Assembly (NCBI GenBank): GCA_949422855.1
Contig: CASPLG010000001.1
Span: 33,488-97,487 of the forward strand
Length of the DNA: 64,000 nt
Direction: 5' to 3'
Source: an uncultured Eubacteriales bacterium
GTDB taxonomy: Bacteria > Bacillota > Clostridia > Oscillospirales > Acutalibacteraceae
Part shown: piece after piece, positions 47,053 to 55,536 of the stretch
How the letters are laid out: each line of letters begins with the position of its first letter
Numbering within the stretch: position 1 is the stretch's first letter
Translations under genes and position numbers: made by a program
Notes under the pieces: generated by a model
Seen by the model: only the letters and a program-made list of their open reading frames with translations
What the model was told of the DNA's origin: nothing
Databases searched by the model: none

Positions 47053-48213
47053 ATGGATTATAAATTAAAATCTAGATTATTAGTGTCCCTCATGCTTTCT
47101 GTACCTATTCTGCTTTGCAAAGAACCAAGCGTCTTAGCAAAAACGGCAGTAGGAATTAACAATATGGAATACATATTAAATGAAGAAGACAAAACCGCCT
47201 CACTTACAAACGGTAAAGATGCAAAAAGCACTACGGACACTCCAAATTACTTGGAAGTCCCCGGCTCAATAGATGACAATGGGATCTCGTATAGGGTCAT
47301 TTCGATAGATGACAAAGCATTCAGCGGCTCCGGTGTAACTTTTGTAACAATCCCTGAGAGTGTAGAAAGAATAGGTAAAAATGCTTTTGCGGAATGCAAA
47401 AATCTTACGACTTTGGCTCTGTCCAGCGAAAATACCACAATTGAAGAATTTGCATTTTACGGTTCGGGCATTACGGACTTGAAAATTCCTGAAGGGGTTT
47501 CTTACATAGGAGACAGTGCATTTAGTAACTGCGTTAAATTAAAGACTGTTTTCCTTCCTACAAGCGTTGCATATCTCGGTAATAATGTATTTAGTTGGTG
47601 CAAAGAGCTTGAAGAGGTCACCTTGCCGGAAGGCATAAAAGAGATCCCGGATATGGCTTTTTACCATTGTCCCAAATTAAAGTACATAAAAATTCCGGAT
47701 AGTGTAGAAGTTCTGGGAACATCATCATTTGAATGGTGTACTTCTCTTGAGAGCGTTGAATTTTCAGAAAGTTTAATCAGTATTAAAGACCAAGCATTTA
47801 GTCGATGCACTGAACTTGACTCTGTGGTTATCCCAGAGGGAGTACGTTCCATAGGTTCACGTGCGTTTGACGGATGCAGCAGTTTGGAGTATATCGAGAT
47901 ACCAGGGAGCGTAAATTCCGTAGGAAATCTTGCTTTTGGTAATTCTGATGAGGATGTTCAGACAAAGTTAAGACGTGTGACATGCGTCCGCAACAGCTAC
48001 GTAGATAATAGGGATTTATTTTTCAATTGGAGTCAGTATGGAATTGAGTATCCAGAATTTTCTTATAAAATTTCAAGTACCTCTGCCTCAGGTTCAATAT
48101 TCGGTGAGTATACATACATGTCATATGTTGCGGTAGGAATACTCTTAATCGTTATAATTGCGGGAATAGTAATAATATTTAAAAATAGGGATAATGGACA
48201 GTCAGAAAAATAG
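47053..48213 (+). CDS. BspA-type leucine-rich-repeat protein with C-terminal membrane anchor
   Basis: 386 residues. Signal peptide (LVSLMLSVPILLCKEPSVLA), then about nine LRR_5 repeats of ~23 residues with the pattern IPEGV-xIGxxAFxxCxxLExVxxP (for example IPESVERIGKNAFAECKNL, IPEGVRSIGSRAFDGCSSL), then a C-terminal helix (VAVGILLIVIIAGIVIIF) and a charged tail. It would display repeats on the outer face while anchored in the membrane; BspA repeats often bind host or bacterial surfaces. The ATG at 47053 has AAAGGAGG eight bases upstream; an ATG at 47032 lies before that site and is rejected. First gene of a three-gene unit. Confidence 0.9.
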   Translation: MDYKLKSRLLVSLMLSVPILLCKEPSVLAKTAVGINNMEYILNEEDKTASLTNGKDAKSTTDTPNYLEVPGSIDDNGISYRVISIDDKAFSGSGVTFVTIPESVERIGKNAFAECKNLTTLALSSENTTIEEFAFYGSGITDLKIPEGVSYIGDSAFSNCVKLKTVFLPTSVAYLGNNVFSWCKELEEVTLPEGIKEIPDMAFYHCPKLKYIKIPDSVEVLGTSSFEWCTSLESVEFSESLISIKDQAFSRCTELDSVVIPEGVRSIGSRAFDGCSSLEYIEIPGSVNSVGNLAFGNSDEDVQTKLRRVTCVRNSYVDNRDLFFNWSQYGIEYPEFSYKISSTSASGSIFGEYTYMSYVAVGILLIVIIAGIVIIFKNRDNGQSEK

Positions 48214-48220
48214 GGTTCGT

Positions 48221-48883
48221 ATGGGAGAGTGCTTTGGTTTGAATTTAACTGTTGAATTTATTAGTTTATTATGTTCGTTGTTTGCGTTCATATACGGAGC
48301 ACATGTTAGTTTTAAAAATAGAGGGGCTTTATTCCTCCAGATTATAACATGTGCTTTTGGCTGCTTTTCATTGGGAAACCTATATGATTTATGCTATTTT
48401 GTTTGTATGGAAAGGGCAGATTATAGTTTTAATATAGGCAGCTTGGGCTATCTTGGAGGGATGTTTTTTTTATTTTCATCTTACTATGGCGCGATGGATA
48501 GAATCGGTGACAACAAAAGCAAAAGTTTGGTAAAATATAAGGTTTATTCTCTTTTATTATCAAGTATGAATCTCATATTGTGTACAATCATGATGTACGG
48601 TGCAAATTTTAATATATTTCTATTTGTTTCATCGGTACTCTCATCAGCAGTTTTATATTTTGCTTTTAAACATCTGTTTTTACCGGATATAGAAAATGGT
48701 ATACTAAAAGTAATGAAGCAGTATAATCTTTTAATAATATCCCTGTGCGTAATAAAAAATTTATATGATATATCTTGCCTATATTCAAGTGCACTTTCTC
48801 CGTATTTAAAACTTTTGCTTTGTACAATAACGATATTTATAATGCCACAAGCAGTCAAAGGGGTGAAAAAATGGTCTACATAA
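48221..48883 (+). CDS. Seven-helix membrane protein of unknown function
   Basis: 220 residues with seven evenly spaced hydrophobic segments (for example VEFISLLCSLFAFIYGAHV, IGSLGYLGGMFFLFSSYY, YLKLLLCTITIFIMPQA) and little else. I do not recognise it. The start is uncertain: ATG 48194 overlaps the LRR gene by 20 bases with AGGG only three bases away; ATG 48221 has AGGG at five bases and I prefer it. It is directly followed by (and overlaps) the PrsW gene, so the product may be a partner of the protease or the LRR protein. Confidence 0.75.
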   Translation: MGECFGLNLTVEFISLLCSLFAFIYGAHVSFKNRGALFLQIITCAFGCFSLGNLYDLCYFVCMERADYSFNIGSLGYLGGMFFLFSSYYGAMDRIGDNKSKSLVKYKVYSLLLSSMNLILCTIMMYGANFNIFLFVSSVLSSAVLYFAFKHLFLPDIENGILKVMKQYNLLIISLCVIKNLYDISCLYSSALSPYLKLLLCTITIFIMPQAVKGVKKWST

Positions 48884-49482
48884 TTTTTATATCTGTAGCG
48901 GTGCCCCTTTTTATGCTTTTATTTTTGATGGACGGTCAGCCACGAAATATAGTGGGTTTTGTTATTTTAGGAATTGCATGTGCAGTTTCTTCTTATGAAA
49001 TAAACAGCTTAATAAAACATACATACAATATCACTGATTTTAATTTCAAAGTATTTATCTCCCCTGTAACTGAAGAACTAATAAAATTCATACCGCCATT
49101 ATTCTTTGGATTATTAGCATCTGATAAAAGAAAAAATATAATAGGAGTTTCAATGGCCGTGGGAATAGGATTTGCAGTTATGGAAAATATCTACCTTCTG
49201 GTGATTAACTGCTCGTATGTAAACATTTTTTGGGCACTTATGCGTGGATTTTCCACGAGCCTCATGCATGGCATTACCACAACCGTCGTGGGACTTGGAA
49301 TGACATTTATTCACAAAAAAAAGCTATTCTATACCGGTATATTTGGACTCGCAAGTGCCTCTATTACCTATCACGGTATATATAACCTCCTCGTGGAATC
49401 GAAATATGAATACATAGGGATTTTTATCCCCATTTTAACTTATTTAGTTATTCTACTTTCTGCGAGAAAAATCACAGACTAG
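48871..49482 (+). CDS. PrsW-family intramembrane glutamic protease
   Basis: 203 residues, about six membrane helices. PrsW/CAAX-like active-site motifs: EELIK (E68, E69), FAVMEN (E105), LMHG (H133) and YHGIYN (H168). In other Firmicutes PrsW makes the first cut in membrane anti-sigma factors; the target here is unknown. Start ATG 48871 has AAAGGGGTGA four bases before and overlaps the previous gene by 13 bases. No sigma/anti-sigma pair is in the window, while a single-pass LRR protein is in the same unit. Confidence 0.87.
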   Translation: MVYIIFISVAVPLFMLLFLMDGQPRNIVGFVILGIACAVSSYEINSLIKHTYNITDFNFKVFISPVTEELIKFIPPLFFGLLASDKRKNIIGVSMAVGIGFAVMENIYLLVINCSYVNIFWALMRGFSTSLMHGITTTVVGLGMTFIHKKKLFYTGIFGLASASITYHGIYNLLVESKYEYIGIFIPILTYLVILLSARKITD

Positions 49483-49591
49483 ATTTTTGAGTTTAGTTAG
49501 ATTAAAATTCTAAAAACATTTTTATTATCGCTAGATAAATATGCTAAATGTTTTAATATAAATATTTGAATATATAAATACGACAATTATA

Positions 49592-49620
49592 TTGACATTT
49601 TTGGTATTAAAATATATAAT
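49592..49620 (+). promoter_or_regulatory. Consensus promoter of the CIS-like two-gene unit
   Basis: TTGACA at 49592-49597 and TATAAT at 49615-49620 with a 17-base spacer, a perfect sigma-A match. Confidence 0.75.
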
Positions 49621-49678
49621 ATATCAATATATTGTCTCATTTTTTAATAAATATCTTTTCAAAAGGAGTGACTGATTT

Positions 49679-50404
49679 ATGGCCTCAGTCCTAAGCGTAG
49701 AAGATTCATCATCTAAAAAACACAGAACCAGTGTACTGTATGATTTTAGTATAGTTAAAAAAGCAAAGTTCTATGAATTTACGTCATCCAGTACGGGAGT
49801 AGGAGATAAGAAAACATACGTATTTAATAAGCACATATACACAATTCAGATAAACCCACGTGAGATCTCAGCAAGTATGGGCGTGCCAAGACTTAGGGAT
49901 GACCCTGCTTTAGCTGATAATACACAAAGGCATAGATCAGCTGACTATCCAAATCGAGAAAATAGTCTGAATATTGAACTGCGATATGATATATTTGACG
50001 AATATATGGTAAGAACAGGTGACGGCCTTTTACAGGGGGCATTTAGTGATTTTGATTTGACGTCAAAAGACGCAACCAGCCTCAGAGCTCTCATGGACGG
50101 ATATAACGATCCTAACCTGGCGTATTTATTTAAATGGGGGCCAATTGAGTATTTTGGACATATTGAAAGTCTGGATTTTAGCTATACTGCATTTTCACGT
50201 TGGGGGCATCCGCTAAAAGGTTTAGGGAATCTTCGGCTTAGCCAAGAAGGAGAAACTATTGATTCAAGCGGGAAAACGATTGATTGGGTAGATGATAAAG
50301 GTACCGGCCAAACCCTCATCGCTAAGGAGGCAATAGAAAGTCTTGAAAAGGTTGAGGACCTTACGCTGAGGGCGGCGATAGGAACAACTCAGGCTTTACG
50401 CTGA
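49679..50404 (+). CDS. Contractile-injection-system tube/baseplate-adaptor-like protein (CIS_tube type)
   Basis: 241 residues. The pattern fits the N-terminal domain of phage-tail/eCIS proteins such as Afp7/PVC7: an INPRE motif (N59-P60) near the start, LNIELRYDIFDEY where the family has L-ELFFD, a long insertion, then LAYLFKWGPIEYFGHIESLD (W153) and FSRWGHPLKGLGNLRLSQEG, matching the family F-WG---F-G-L-S and FSPDG-PLRA---L endings. The LysM domain often found after it is absent. Such proteins link the inner tube to the baseplate. AAAGGAGTGA precedes the ATG by seven bases. No sheath, spike, ATPase or other baseplate gene lies in the window. The family call is by pattern only. Confidence 0.62.
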   Translation: MASVLSVEDSSSKKHRTSVLYDFSIVKKAKFYEFTSSSTGVGDKKTYVFNKHIYTIQINPREISASMGVPRLRDDPALADNTQRHRSADYPNRENSLNIELRYDIFDEYMVRTGDGLLQGAFSDFDLTSKDATSLRALMDGYNDPNLAYLFKWGPIEYFGHIESLDFSYTAFSRWGHPLKGLGNLRLSQEGETIDSSGKTIDWVDDKGTGQTLIAKEAIESLEKVEDLTLRAAIGTTQALR

Positions 50405-50440
50405 AGATAATGTGCAATAAGAAAGGAGAGTGTTATCGCT

Positions 50441-53014
50441 ATGGCTGGAGCAAACGAAGATAAAGCAATAACAGCAATAAAAGATATCGAGCAGAATGAG
50501 CTGCCAGCACTGGAGGGTAATCTTAAGAAATTGGGAACTGTTACTACCTACTGGGCAAATTTAGATACGAGTAGTAGGTGCTCCGATTTAAACGAGAAAT
50601 TTGAAAGATATCAAAAAAACAATCGAACCGATCTACCCAAGGCAGAAGATTTTAGAGCAAGTTCATGGTCAAATAATGATGAAGCTCTTAAAAATGCGAT
50701 GAAGTGTTCCCATGAAATAATAGGATATGTGAATGGCATAAAAGATGAGTCACCCGACGGCGGACGAAATATAGTCAAAGAATATGAAAAGATGTATAGT
50801 AAGTGGAAAGGTGTAGACCCTGTAAATAAAATACTGGCTGCGTTTGGCTGCGAAGACTTTTCCGATAATAAGTTAGATAAGCTTGAACGAAAGAAATCCT
50901 CAAAAAGTTATAGGTCATACGGTGACGATGACTTGAAGGCTCTGCGAAAAGTTAGAAAAACCGCTTTGACATATGGTATTGACGAAATTTTAAGAAAGTC
51001 CATCAGCAACGTTGACAAACAACTAGAAAAACTCTACAAAAAAAACTATGAAAAAAAGGACGAGGAGATAACAGACATAACAAATAACTTTCTTAATGAG
51101 ATTGGGGAACATAAAAGCGGTAATGTCAGCGGAGACAATACACGCTCTAAGGTCGATGACCATGATGACCGCAATAGAGAGAACGCATATTCCGATACCT
51201 ATGATTACGATGGCAGCGAAGGCGCATATTCCGATGCCTATGATTACGATGGCAGCGACAGGGAAGATGCATATTCCGAGACTGGCGAGTCTGAGAGTGA
51301 TTCTACAAATGAAGAAAACGCTTCTCGAACCAATACAGCAGCTGCCATGACCGCCCCTACGCAGACCCCTTCCAACGGCAATGCAGACAATAAATCCGGC
51401 CAGACCAATGCTGAAAAGGAAATTGAAAACGAGGGAAAAGGGTTAGACTCTCTTTCAAGGGATGACTTTCGTCTAAGATTGTCTGAATCTCTCAACCGTG
51501 TATGTAAACAAAGGGTAGATAAGCACAGAGAGGACACGAGGGCGTTTGCAAACTTAAAAGAAAGGTTTGAGAAGTCAATTCATGATTTAGGCCTGGTTGG
51601 GACTTTCGAATCTGCTTTTGTGCATGATGCTCCGCCTCTTACTTCAGAATCTGAACCTGGAAATGGTTGGTATAATCTTTTTTCAAAAAATGTGTCCTCC
51701 GGTGAAATACACAATTTAAAACTTCTTAAGGAAACTAAAAACACAGACGACGTAGGCAGTGATTCTGATGAGCCCCCCTTGGATGAATCCGCTTTAGCCA
51801 TATATGAACCCGAAAATTTACCGATACTTTTTAAAAAGCACACACCTTACGTTGTATATAATTTCTCGACAAGAATACTATGGGATCTCGTCGGTGCATG
51901 CAGTCAATATTTAACTTCAGTTACTAGCATAGCACAGGCAAAATCCGGCAATGATGCTGAAGAAAATTATGTATCAGATAACGGTGATAAAATCAAAATT
52001 AACGCAGAAACTCAAGAACCGGCAAAGAAGAAAACGAGGCTCATGGAGTATATAGCTAAGAAAAAGGCAGAAAGACTCCAAAAAAAAGAAGAACAGTTCA
52101 AAAGGCCAATAGATAATACCTTGACATTGGCAACCGTCAGATATTGCCGAATCTTGTTGTATTTATCTAAAAATGCCTTACAGCAAGCCTTCCCTACTAC
52201 CACCGGTCCAGGCGGATCTGTCAATCAGAATTTTGACAAAAGCAAGCAGGCTGGCGGCGAACCCACAGAGAATTTTGACAAAAACCGGCAAGTCGGCGGC
52301 AGCGTCACGGAGAATTTTAATGATGATCAGAACAACGCAGGAAATGAGGTCTCTGAGGAATTCCTCTATGATATAGATGATATGAAAGATCCGTGGAGCA
52401 TGATGCGAGCTACACTGCTGACCACCTCATGTTTAATAATTAAAAATACGGGAGATCTGATCCACTTGGCAATTGATAACCCAAGACTTTCTAATATGGT
52501 TCATGATATACTGTTTAAAGACATAATTAGTGGAAACAACCTCCTGTCCTCAGAGCTTTCCGCTGCTAGCAATAGTAAAGAGAAAACTCCAGAAAATAAA
52601 GATAATTACCCTGGGAAAGCAGAAAGTACGTTCGGTAATTCCGAGACCTCTATGGAAAAAGAAACTAAAATCCCTAAAGACAAAGATAATATGGATAGAA
52701 TTCTAGATAGATTATATGAAAATTTGAATTTGCGCCTAGAGGAAATAAAAAATTTTATTGGTGGCATGTCGGATGGAGATAATGATAAACAAGAATTGTT
52801 CAATGACTTGAAACAAATAAGTATGGCTGTAAGAAATCGCTCTGACTTTTTTGACCCAAGCAAAGGTTGGATGAAAAGACTTTTCCGTATGATGGAGAAA
52901 ACCGGTGTCGAGAGCGCTGTAGAAATGTTTTTAGGAAAACAATATCTAGAAGGCAATGAAAAAGTCCCTTATATACCAAGGTTCCCACAAAAAGCTGTGC
53001 AAAATGCTGTATAA
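50441..53014 (+). CDS. Large modular hydrophilic protein of unknown function, cotranscribed with the CIS-like gene
   Basis: 857 residues; not recognised. No signal peptide or membrane helix. Residues 1-~210 are helical and charged. Residues ~225-345 are acidic low complexity, with a near-tandem AYSDTYDYDGS-type repeat (DNA copies at 51185, 51224, 51269). Residues ~350-580 are helical (RLSESLNRVCKQRVDKHRED). A second repeat (FDKSKQAGG / FDKNRQVGG / TENF, three copies, period ~45 bases near 52230-52315) lies at ~590-625. Then a more ordered C-terminal part (WSMMRATLLTTSCLIIKNTG). SD AAAGGAGAG precedes the ATG. Being linked only to a tube-like gene, it could be a CIS structural part or cargo; both are guesses. 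Confidence 0.75.
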   Translation: MAGANEDKAITAIKDIEQNELPALEGNLKKLGTVTTYWANLDTSSRCSDLNEKFERYQKNNRTDLPKAEDFRASSWSNNDEALKNAMKCSHEIIGYVNGIKDESPDGGRNIVKEYEKMYSKWKGVDPVNKILAAFGCEDFSDNKLDKLERKKSSKSYRSYGDDDLKALRKVRKTALTYGIDEILRKSISNVDKQLEKLYKKNYEKKDEEITDITNNFLNEIGEHKSGNVSGDNTRSKVDDHDDRNRENAYSDTYDYDGSEGAYSDAYDYDGSDREDAYSETGESESDSTNEENASRTNTAAAMTAPTQTPSNGNADNKSGQTNAEKEIENEGKGLDSLSRDDFRLRLSESLNRVCKQRVDKHREDTRAFANLKERFEKSIHDLGLVGTFESAFVHDAPPLTSESEPGNGWYNLFSKNVSSGEIHNLKLLKETKNTDDVGSDSDEPPLDESALAIYEPENLPILFKKHTPYVVYNFSTRILWDLVGACSQYLTSVTSIAQAKSGNDAEENYVSDNGDKIKINAETQEPAKKKTRLMEYIAKKKAERLQKKEEQFKRPIDNTLTLATVRYCRILLYLSKNALQQAFPTTTGPGGSVNQNFDKSKQAGGEPTENFDKNRQVGGSVTENFNDDQNNAGNEVSEEFLYDIDDMKDPWSMMRATLLTTSCLIIKNTGDLIHLAIDNPRLSNMVHDILFKDIISGNNLLSSELSAASNSKEKTPENKDNYPGKAESTFGNSETSMEKETKIPKDKDNMDRILDRLYENLNLRLEEIKNFIGGMSDGDNDKQELFNDLKQISMAVRNRSDFFDPSKGWMKRLFRMMEKTGVESAVEMFLGKQYLEGNEKVPYIPRFPQKAVQNAV

Positions 53015-53021
53015 CCGTCTC

Positions 53022-53060
53022 AATCACACATGACTTAATGGTAGTGTGTGATTTCCTTTA
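53022..53060. terminator. Hairpin terminator between convergent genes
   Basis: AATCACACA (53022-53030) pairs with TGTGTGATT (53045-53053); on the plus strand TCCTTTATC follows. It overlaps the last codons of the minus-strand gene ending at 53035 and serves the CIS-like unit. Confidence 0.55.
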
Positions 53061-53805
53061 TCTCTGATATGTAAAAATCTCCATTGTCAGTTCTTTTTTT
53101 TAGAAAATACTCCATATGTTTTGGAGATTTATAATTTTTTGAATACCTATCGTTTAGTTCTGTATTTTCCTCTATATTTATGTAATCAACTTTAAGAATT
53201 ATCAAGTCTTCGTATTGCGTTAAGCCTACCGTACGAGGTATAAAACACTGATCATAACTCACTGCATCTACGTAAAAAAGATTTTCTTCGGGACTGTATT
53301 CATAAAATTTATTATTTGCAGTTATACTTTTCGGTGAAATATTATACTTATCTCCGAACAAAACACTGCAAGCTGCTTTTACCTCTTCTGCTAACAATAT
53401 AACTCTGCCCCTACTATCATAATTACAGCTATCCTTTGTCTTCTCCGAAGCTGCTTTCCAGATGGATGAGTCTAACAGCAACTCATTGCTTGGAGGATTA
53501 TTCTCACTAAACACGTCAGGATCCTGCATTACAACTGGCCAAATAAATTTATCATATTGTACAAATTTGGAGCCGTTATGCATCACCCCTAAAACACTGG
53601 GGAAAAACGTAACTATTATTATGGAGGTAATCAAAACAACAGAAGCAAGGATAATTCTAAATATAAATTTGCCTTTAATATTTTTATTTGTGCCCGAATG
53701 ACCCGTTGTATTTGTAAAAAACGGCGAGTGCATACCGGTTGATGAGTTGAAATTTTGTATATTTTTTTCAGGATAGATAAAATTATCACCACTTTTATTT
53801 TCCAT
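53035..53805 (-). CDS. Single-pass membrane protein of unknown function
   Basis: 256 residues. A polar Asn/Ser-rich cytosolic start (~45 residues), one membrane helix (FIFRIILASVVLITSIIIVTFF, ~48-70) and a ~180-residue extracytoplasmic domain with FIWPVVMQDPDVF, LLLDSSIWKAA and CSVLFGDKYNISPKSI. I recall similar unnamed proteins in Oscillospiraceae with a conserved (F)(I/V)-PVVM-DP motif after the helix, but know no function. It is convergent with the CIS-like unit and appears to be a single gene. Confidence 0.7.
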   Translation of the reverse strand: MENKSGDNFIYPEKNIQNFNSSTGMHSPFFTNTTGHSGTNKNIKGKFIFRIILASVVLITSIIIVTFFPSVLGVMHNGSKFVQYDKFIWPVVMQDPDVFSENNPPSNELLLDSSIWKAASEKTKDSCNYDSRGRVILLAEEVKAACSVLFGDKYNISPKSITANNKFYEYSPEENLFYVDAVSYDQCFIPRTVGLTQYEDLIILKVDYINIEENTELNDRYSKNYKSPKHMEYFLKKRTDNGDFYISEIKEITHYH

Positions 53806-54188
53806 AAATTTACTCAGCCAAAATAAGACTTATACAATATAAATTTAATCCTTATTTTAGATGATACTACACTCCTTCTGTAAATAATATTTTACTCTAT
53901 AATATCATAGGATTAGTAATAATTTTTGTCAAAATATAAAATAAAATTTTACTTAATTTTTGTAGTATTTTCATTTAATTTTATTAATTATTATTTCTTG
54001 AGATTTTCGAAAACTACTCCCAGTAAAAATAAAAAATGACAGCTACCTCCCCAGATAGCTGTCAACCTAACTTCTTCCCCTAAACTTTCCTTCTATTTCT
54101 ATCTATCCATACTTCCTAGCTTAACAGAGATCGCACCTCAAAAGACAAAGTCAACAATCTTTGCTACGTATGCCTAACCTCAATACTA
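53806..54188 (-). other. Intergenic stretch with a terminator, no gene seen
   Basis: About 380 AT-rich bases. A strong terminator for the leftward genes lies at 54024-54064 and the ~120 bases from it to 54188 form the 3' untranslated part of that transcript. The remainder (53806-54020) holds nothing I can support. Confidence 0.4.
54024..54064 (-). terminator. Terminator of the two TM/coiled-coil genes
   Basis: TGACAGCTA and TAGCTGTCA form a perfect 9-bp stem around a 10-base loop (54037-54064); on the minus strand TTTTTTATTTTT follows. Confidence 0.75.
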
Positions 54189-54797
54189 CTATCCTCTGGA
54201 CTTTACATTATCCCCAGAACATACATTCACCCAAGTGTTATAAACTGACTTTTGATTTACCAACGCAGCTATATAGTCCTTGTAAGCCCTCTCTTTCGCA
54301 TCATAGGCCTTTTTCTCTTCCTCACGACATTTTACCCACTCTACATAATCGTTTTCTTTCTCTATGCGAGCTGCTCTCTCTTTCTCTGATGCAAGTGCCC
54401 AGTCCTCATATGCCTTTCCATCAGGCTTGCAATCTACATCATAGTCACCACGAGCTTTATCTCTATCGGAAACCCTCTCTGACCATGCTGCTGTGGACTT
54501 CTGATACCTCTCATATGCCGCAGCTGTTTTTGCATGGACTCTTCTATACTCAACTTCTTTTTTCTGATATGATTCATATTGAGACTGAGTATTAGCTTCA
54601 GCATCAACATATGCTTTATGCGCTTCAACTTTCTCTATTGAATCCGGATCCTTAGCCTCAGTAACCACTTTCTCTTCTTCCCCGCTTCCACCAAACCACC
54701 AAGCACCTACGCCTACATTGGCCAGTGCCAAAGCTGCTAAAGCTGCACCTGCTGAACCAACAACTTTTCTGAAATTTTTGCTATTCTGTAAATCCAT
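54189..54797 (-). CDS. Membrane-anchored coiled-coil protein, function unknown (second of a pair)
   Basis: 202 residues, not recognised. An N-terminal helix (SAGAALAALALANVGVGAWWFGG, ~15-37) is followed by one long, highly charged helical region rich in Lys, Glu, Tyr and Ala (SQYESYQKKEVEYRRVHAKT, KERAARIEKENDYVEWVKC). Tyr recurs at coiled-coil-like spacing. Three Cys are present. Preceded by AAGGAG and 32 bases from the upstream partner; both share the promoter at 55463-55491 and the terminator at 54024-54064. Confidence 0.72.
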   Translation of the reverse strand: MDLQNSKNFRKVVGSAGAALAALALANVGVGAWWFGGSGEEEKVVTEAKDPDSIEKVEAHKAYVDAEANTQSQYESYQKKEVEYRRVHAKTAAAYERYQKSTAAWSERVSDRDKARGDYDVDCKPDGKAYEDWALASEKERAARIEKENDYVEWVKCREEEKKAYDAKERAYKDYIAALVNQKSVYNTWVNVCSGDNVKSRG

Positions 54798-54829
54798 GAG
54801 AATTCTCCTTTTTATAAATTATTTGATTT

Positions 54830-55414
54830 TTACTTTTTTGCATCCTTAGACTTCACTTTCTCGAAATCTCCCAGCTGATTCTTATACTTTTTCTGCAAAT
54901 CCAATCTCTGCTCTTCCAACCTGTCAATCTCCTCGGGTAATTCCCTAAGTCTCTGATAAATTGCACCTAGCTTAACCCTCAAAACTCCCAGCCTACGGTT
55001 GATCTTACCCCACTCTTCGCTAAAGTCGTTATAAAGAGAACTATGCGCCCCAAACTCAACACACTTAGAGTAAAGCTCAGTAGCCTTAGAAGACAGTTCC
55101 ATTTCTTCATCATGCAATTTTTCCTGCTCACGTCTAAGCGCTATAAACTCATTCCTCTTCTTCTGGATAGCAATACAAATATCCAAATATTGAGCAAACG
55201 CACCATCTCTATCCAGCTCAGCCTCTCTGTCGTCACTCCATTTGCGGCGCCTTTCCTTTTCCTCCGCACGCTTTTCCTCAGGTGCCTTCACAGCCTTATC
55301 AGACGCCTTCCTAGAGCTGACCGCATGCGACAACCACATAATAAGGCCAATCGCCGCAGCCACTCCGACACCTCCAACCACACATCCAACGGGATGATCC
55401 TGAACAAAAGACAT
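54830..55414 (-). CDS. Membrane-anchored coiled-coil protein, function unknown (first of a pair)
   Basis: 194 residues, not recognised. A short start (MSFVQDHPVG) and one membrane helix (CVVGGVGVAAAIGLIMWLSHAV) precede a strongly charged helical domain (KAPEEKRAEEKERRRKWSDD, then LRELPEEIDRLEEQRLDLQK), a likely coiled coil. GGAGGTG lies seven bases before the ATG at 55414; a TTG one codon earlier is less well spaced. It has the same layout as the next gene, suggesting that they work together at the membrane. Confidence 0.72.
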   Translation of the reverse strand: MSFVQDHPVGCVVGGVGVAAAIGLIMWLSHAVSSRKASDKAVKAPEEKRAEEKERRRKWSDDREAELDRDGAFAQYLDICIAIQKKRNEFIALRREQEKLHDEEMELSSKATELYSKCVEFGAHSSLYNDFSEEWGKINRRLGVLRVKLGAIYQRLRELPEEIDRLEEQRLDLQKKYKNQLGDFEKVKSKDAKK

Positions 55415-55462
55415 CAACTCTCACCTCCAAAACTCCTAGTCGACAAACTCCCTACGATTTAT

Positions 55463-55491
55463 ATTATAGCAGGATTAAATGGAATTTGCAA
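55463..55491 (-). promoter_or_regulatory. Promoter of the TM/coiled-coil pair
   Basis: TTGCAA (55491-55486) and TATAAT (55468-55463) on the minus strand with a 17-base spacer, ~45 bases before the ATG. Confidence 0.65.
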
Positions 55492-55536
55492 GCTCACTTT
55501 TGTAAATTCAGATGTTTATACTATAAAACTTAAGAA

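Noticed and set aside
51096-51350. 84-codon frame rich in MPMITMAAK-type repeats inside the 857-residue gene
   Set aside because: It is the out-of-frame reading of the tandem DNA repeat there.
54161-54595. 144-codon plus-strand frame
   Set aside because: Antisense to the charged coiled-coil gene; its Leu/Ser/His-rich content is the complement of a Lys/Glu-rich protein.
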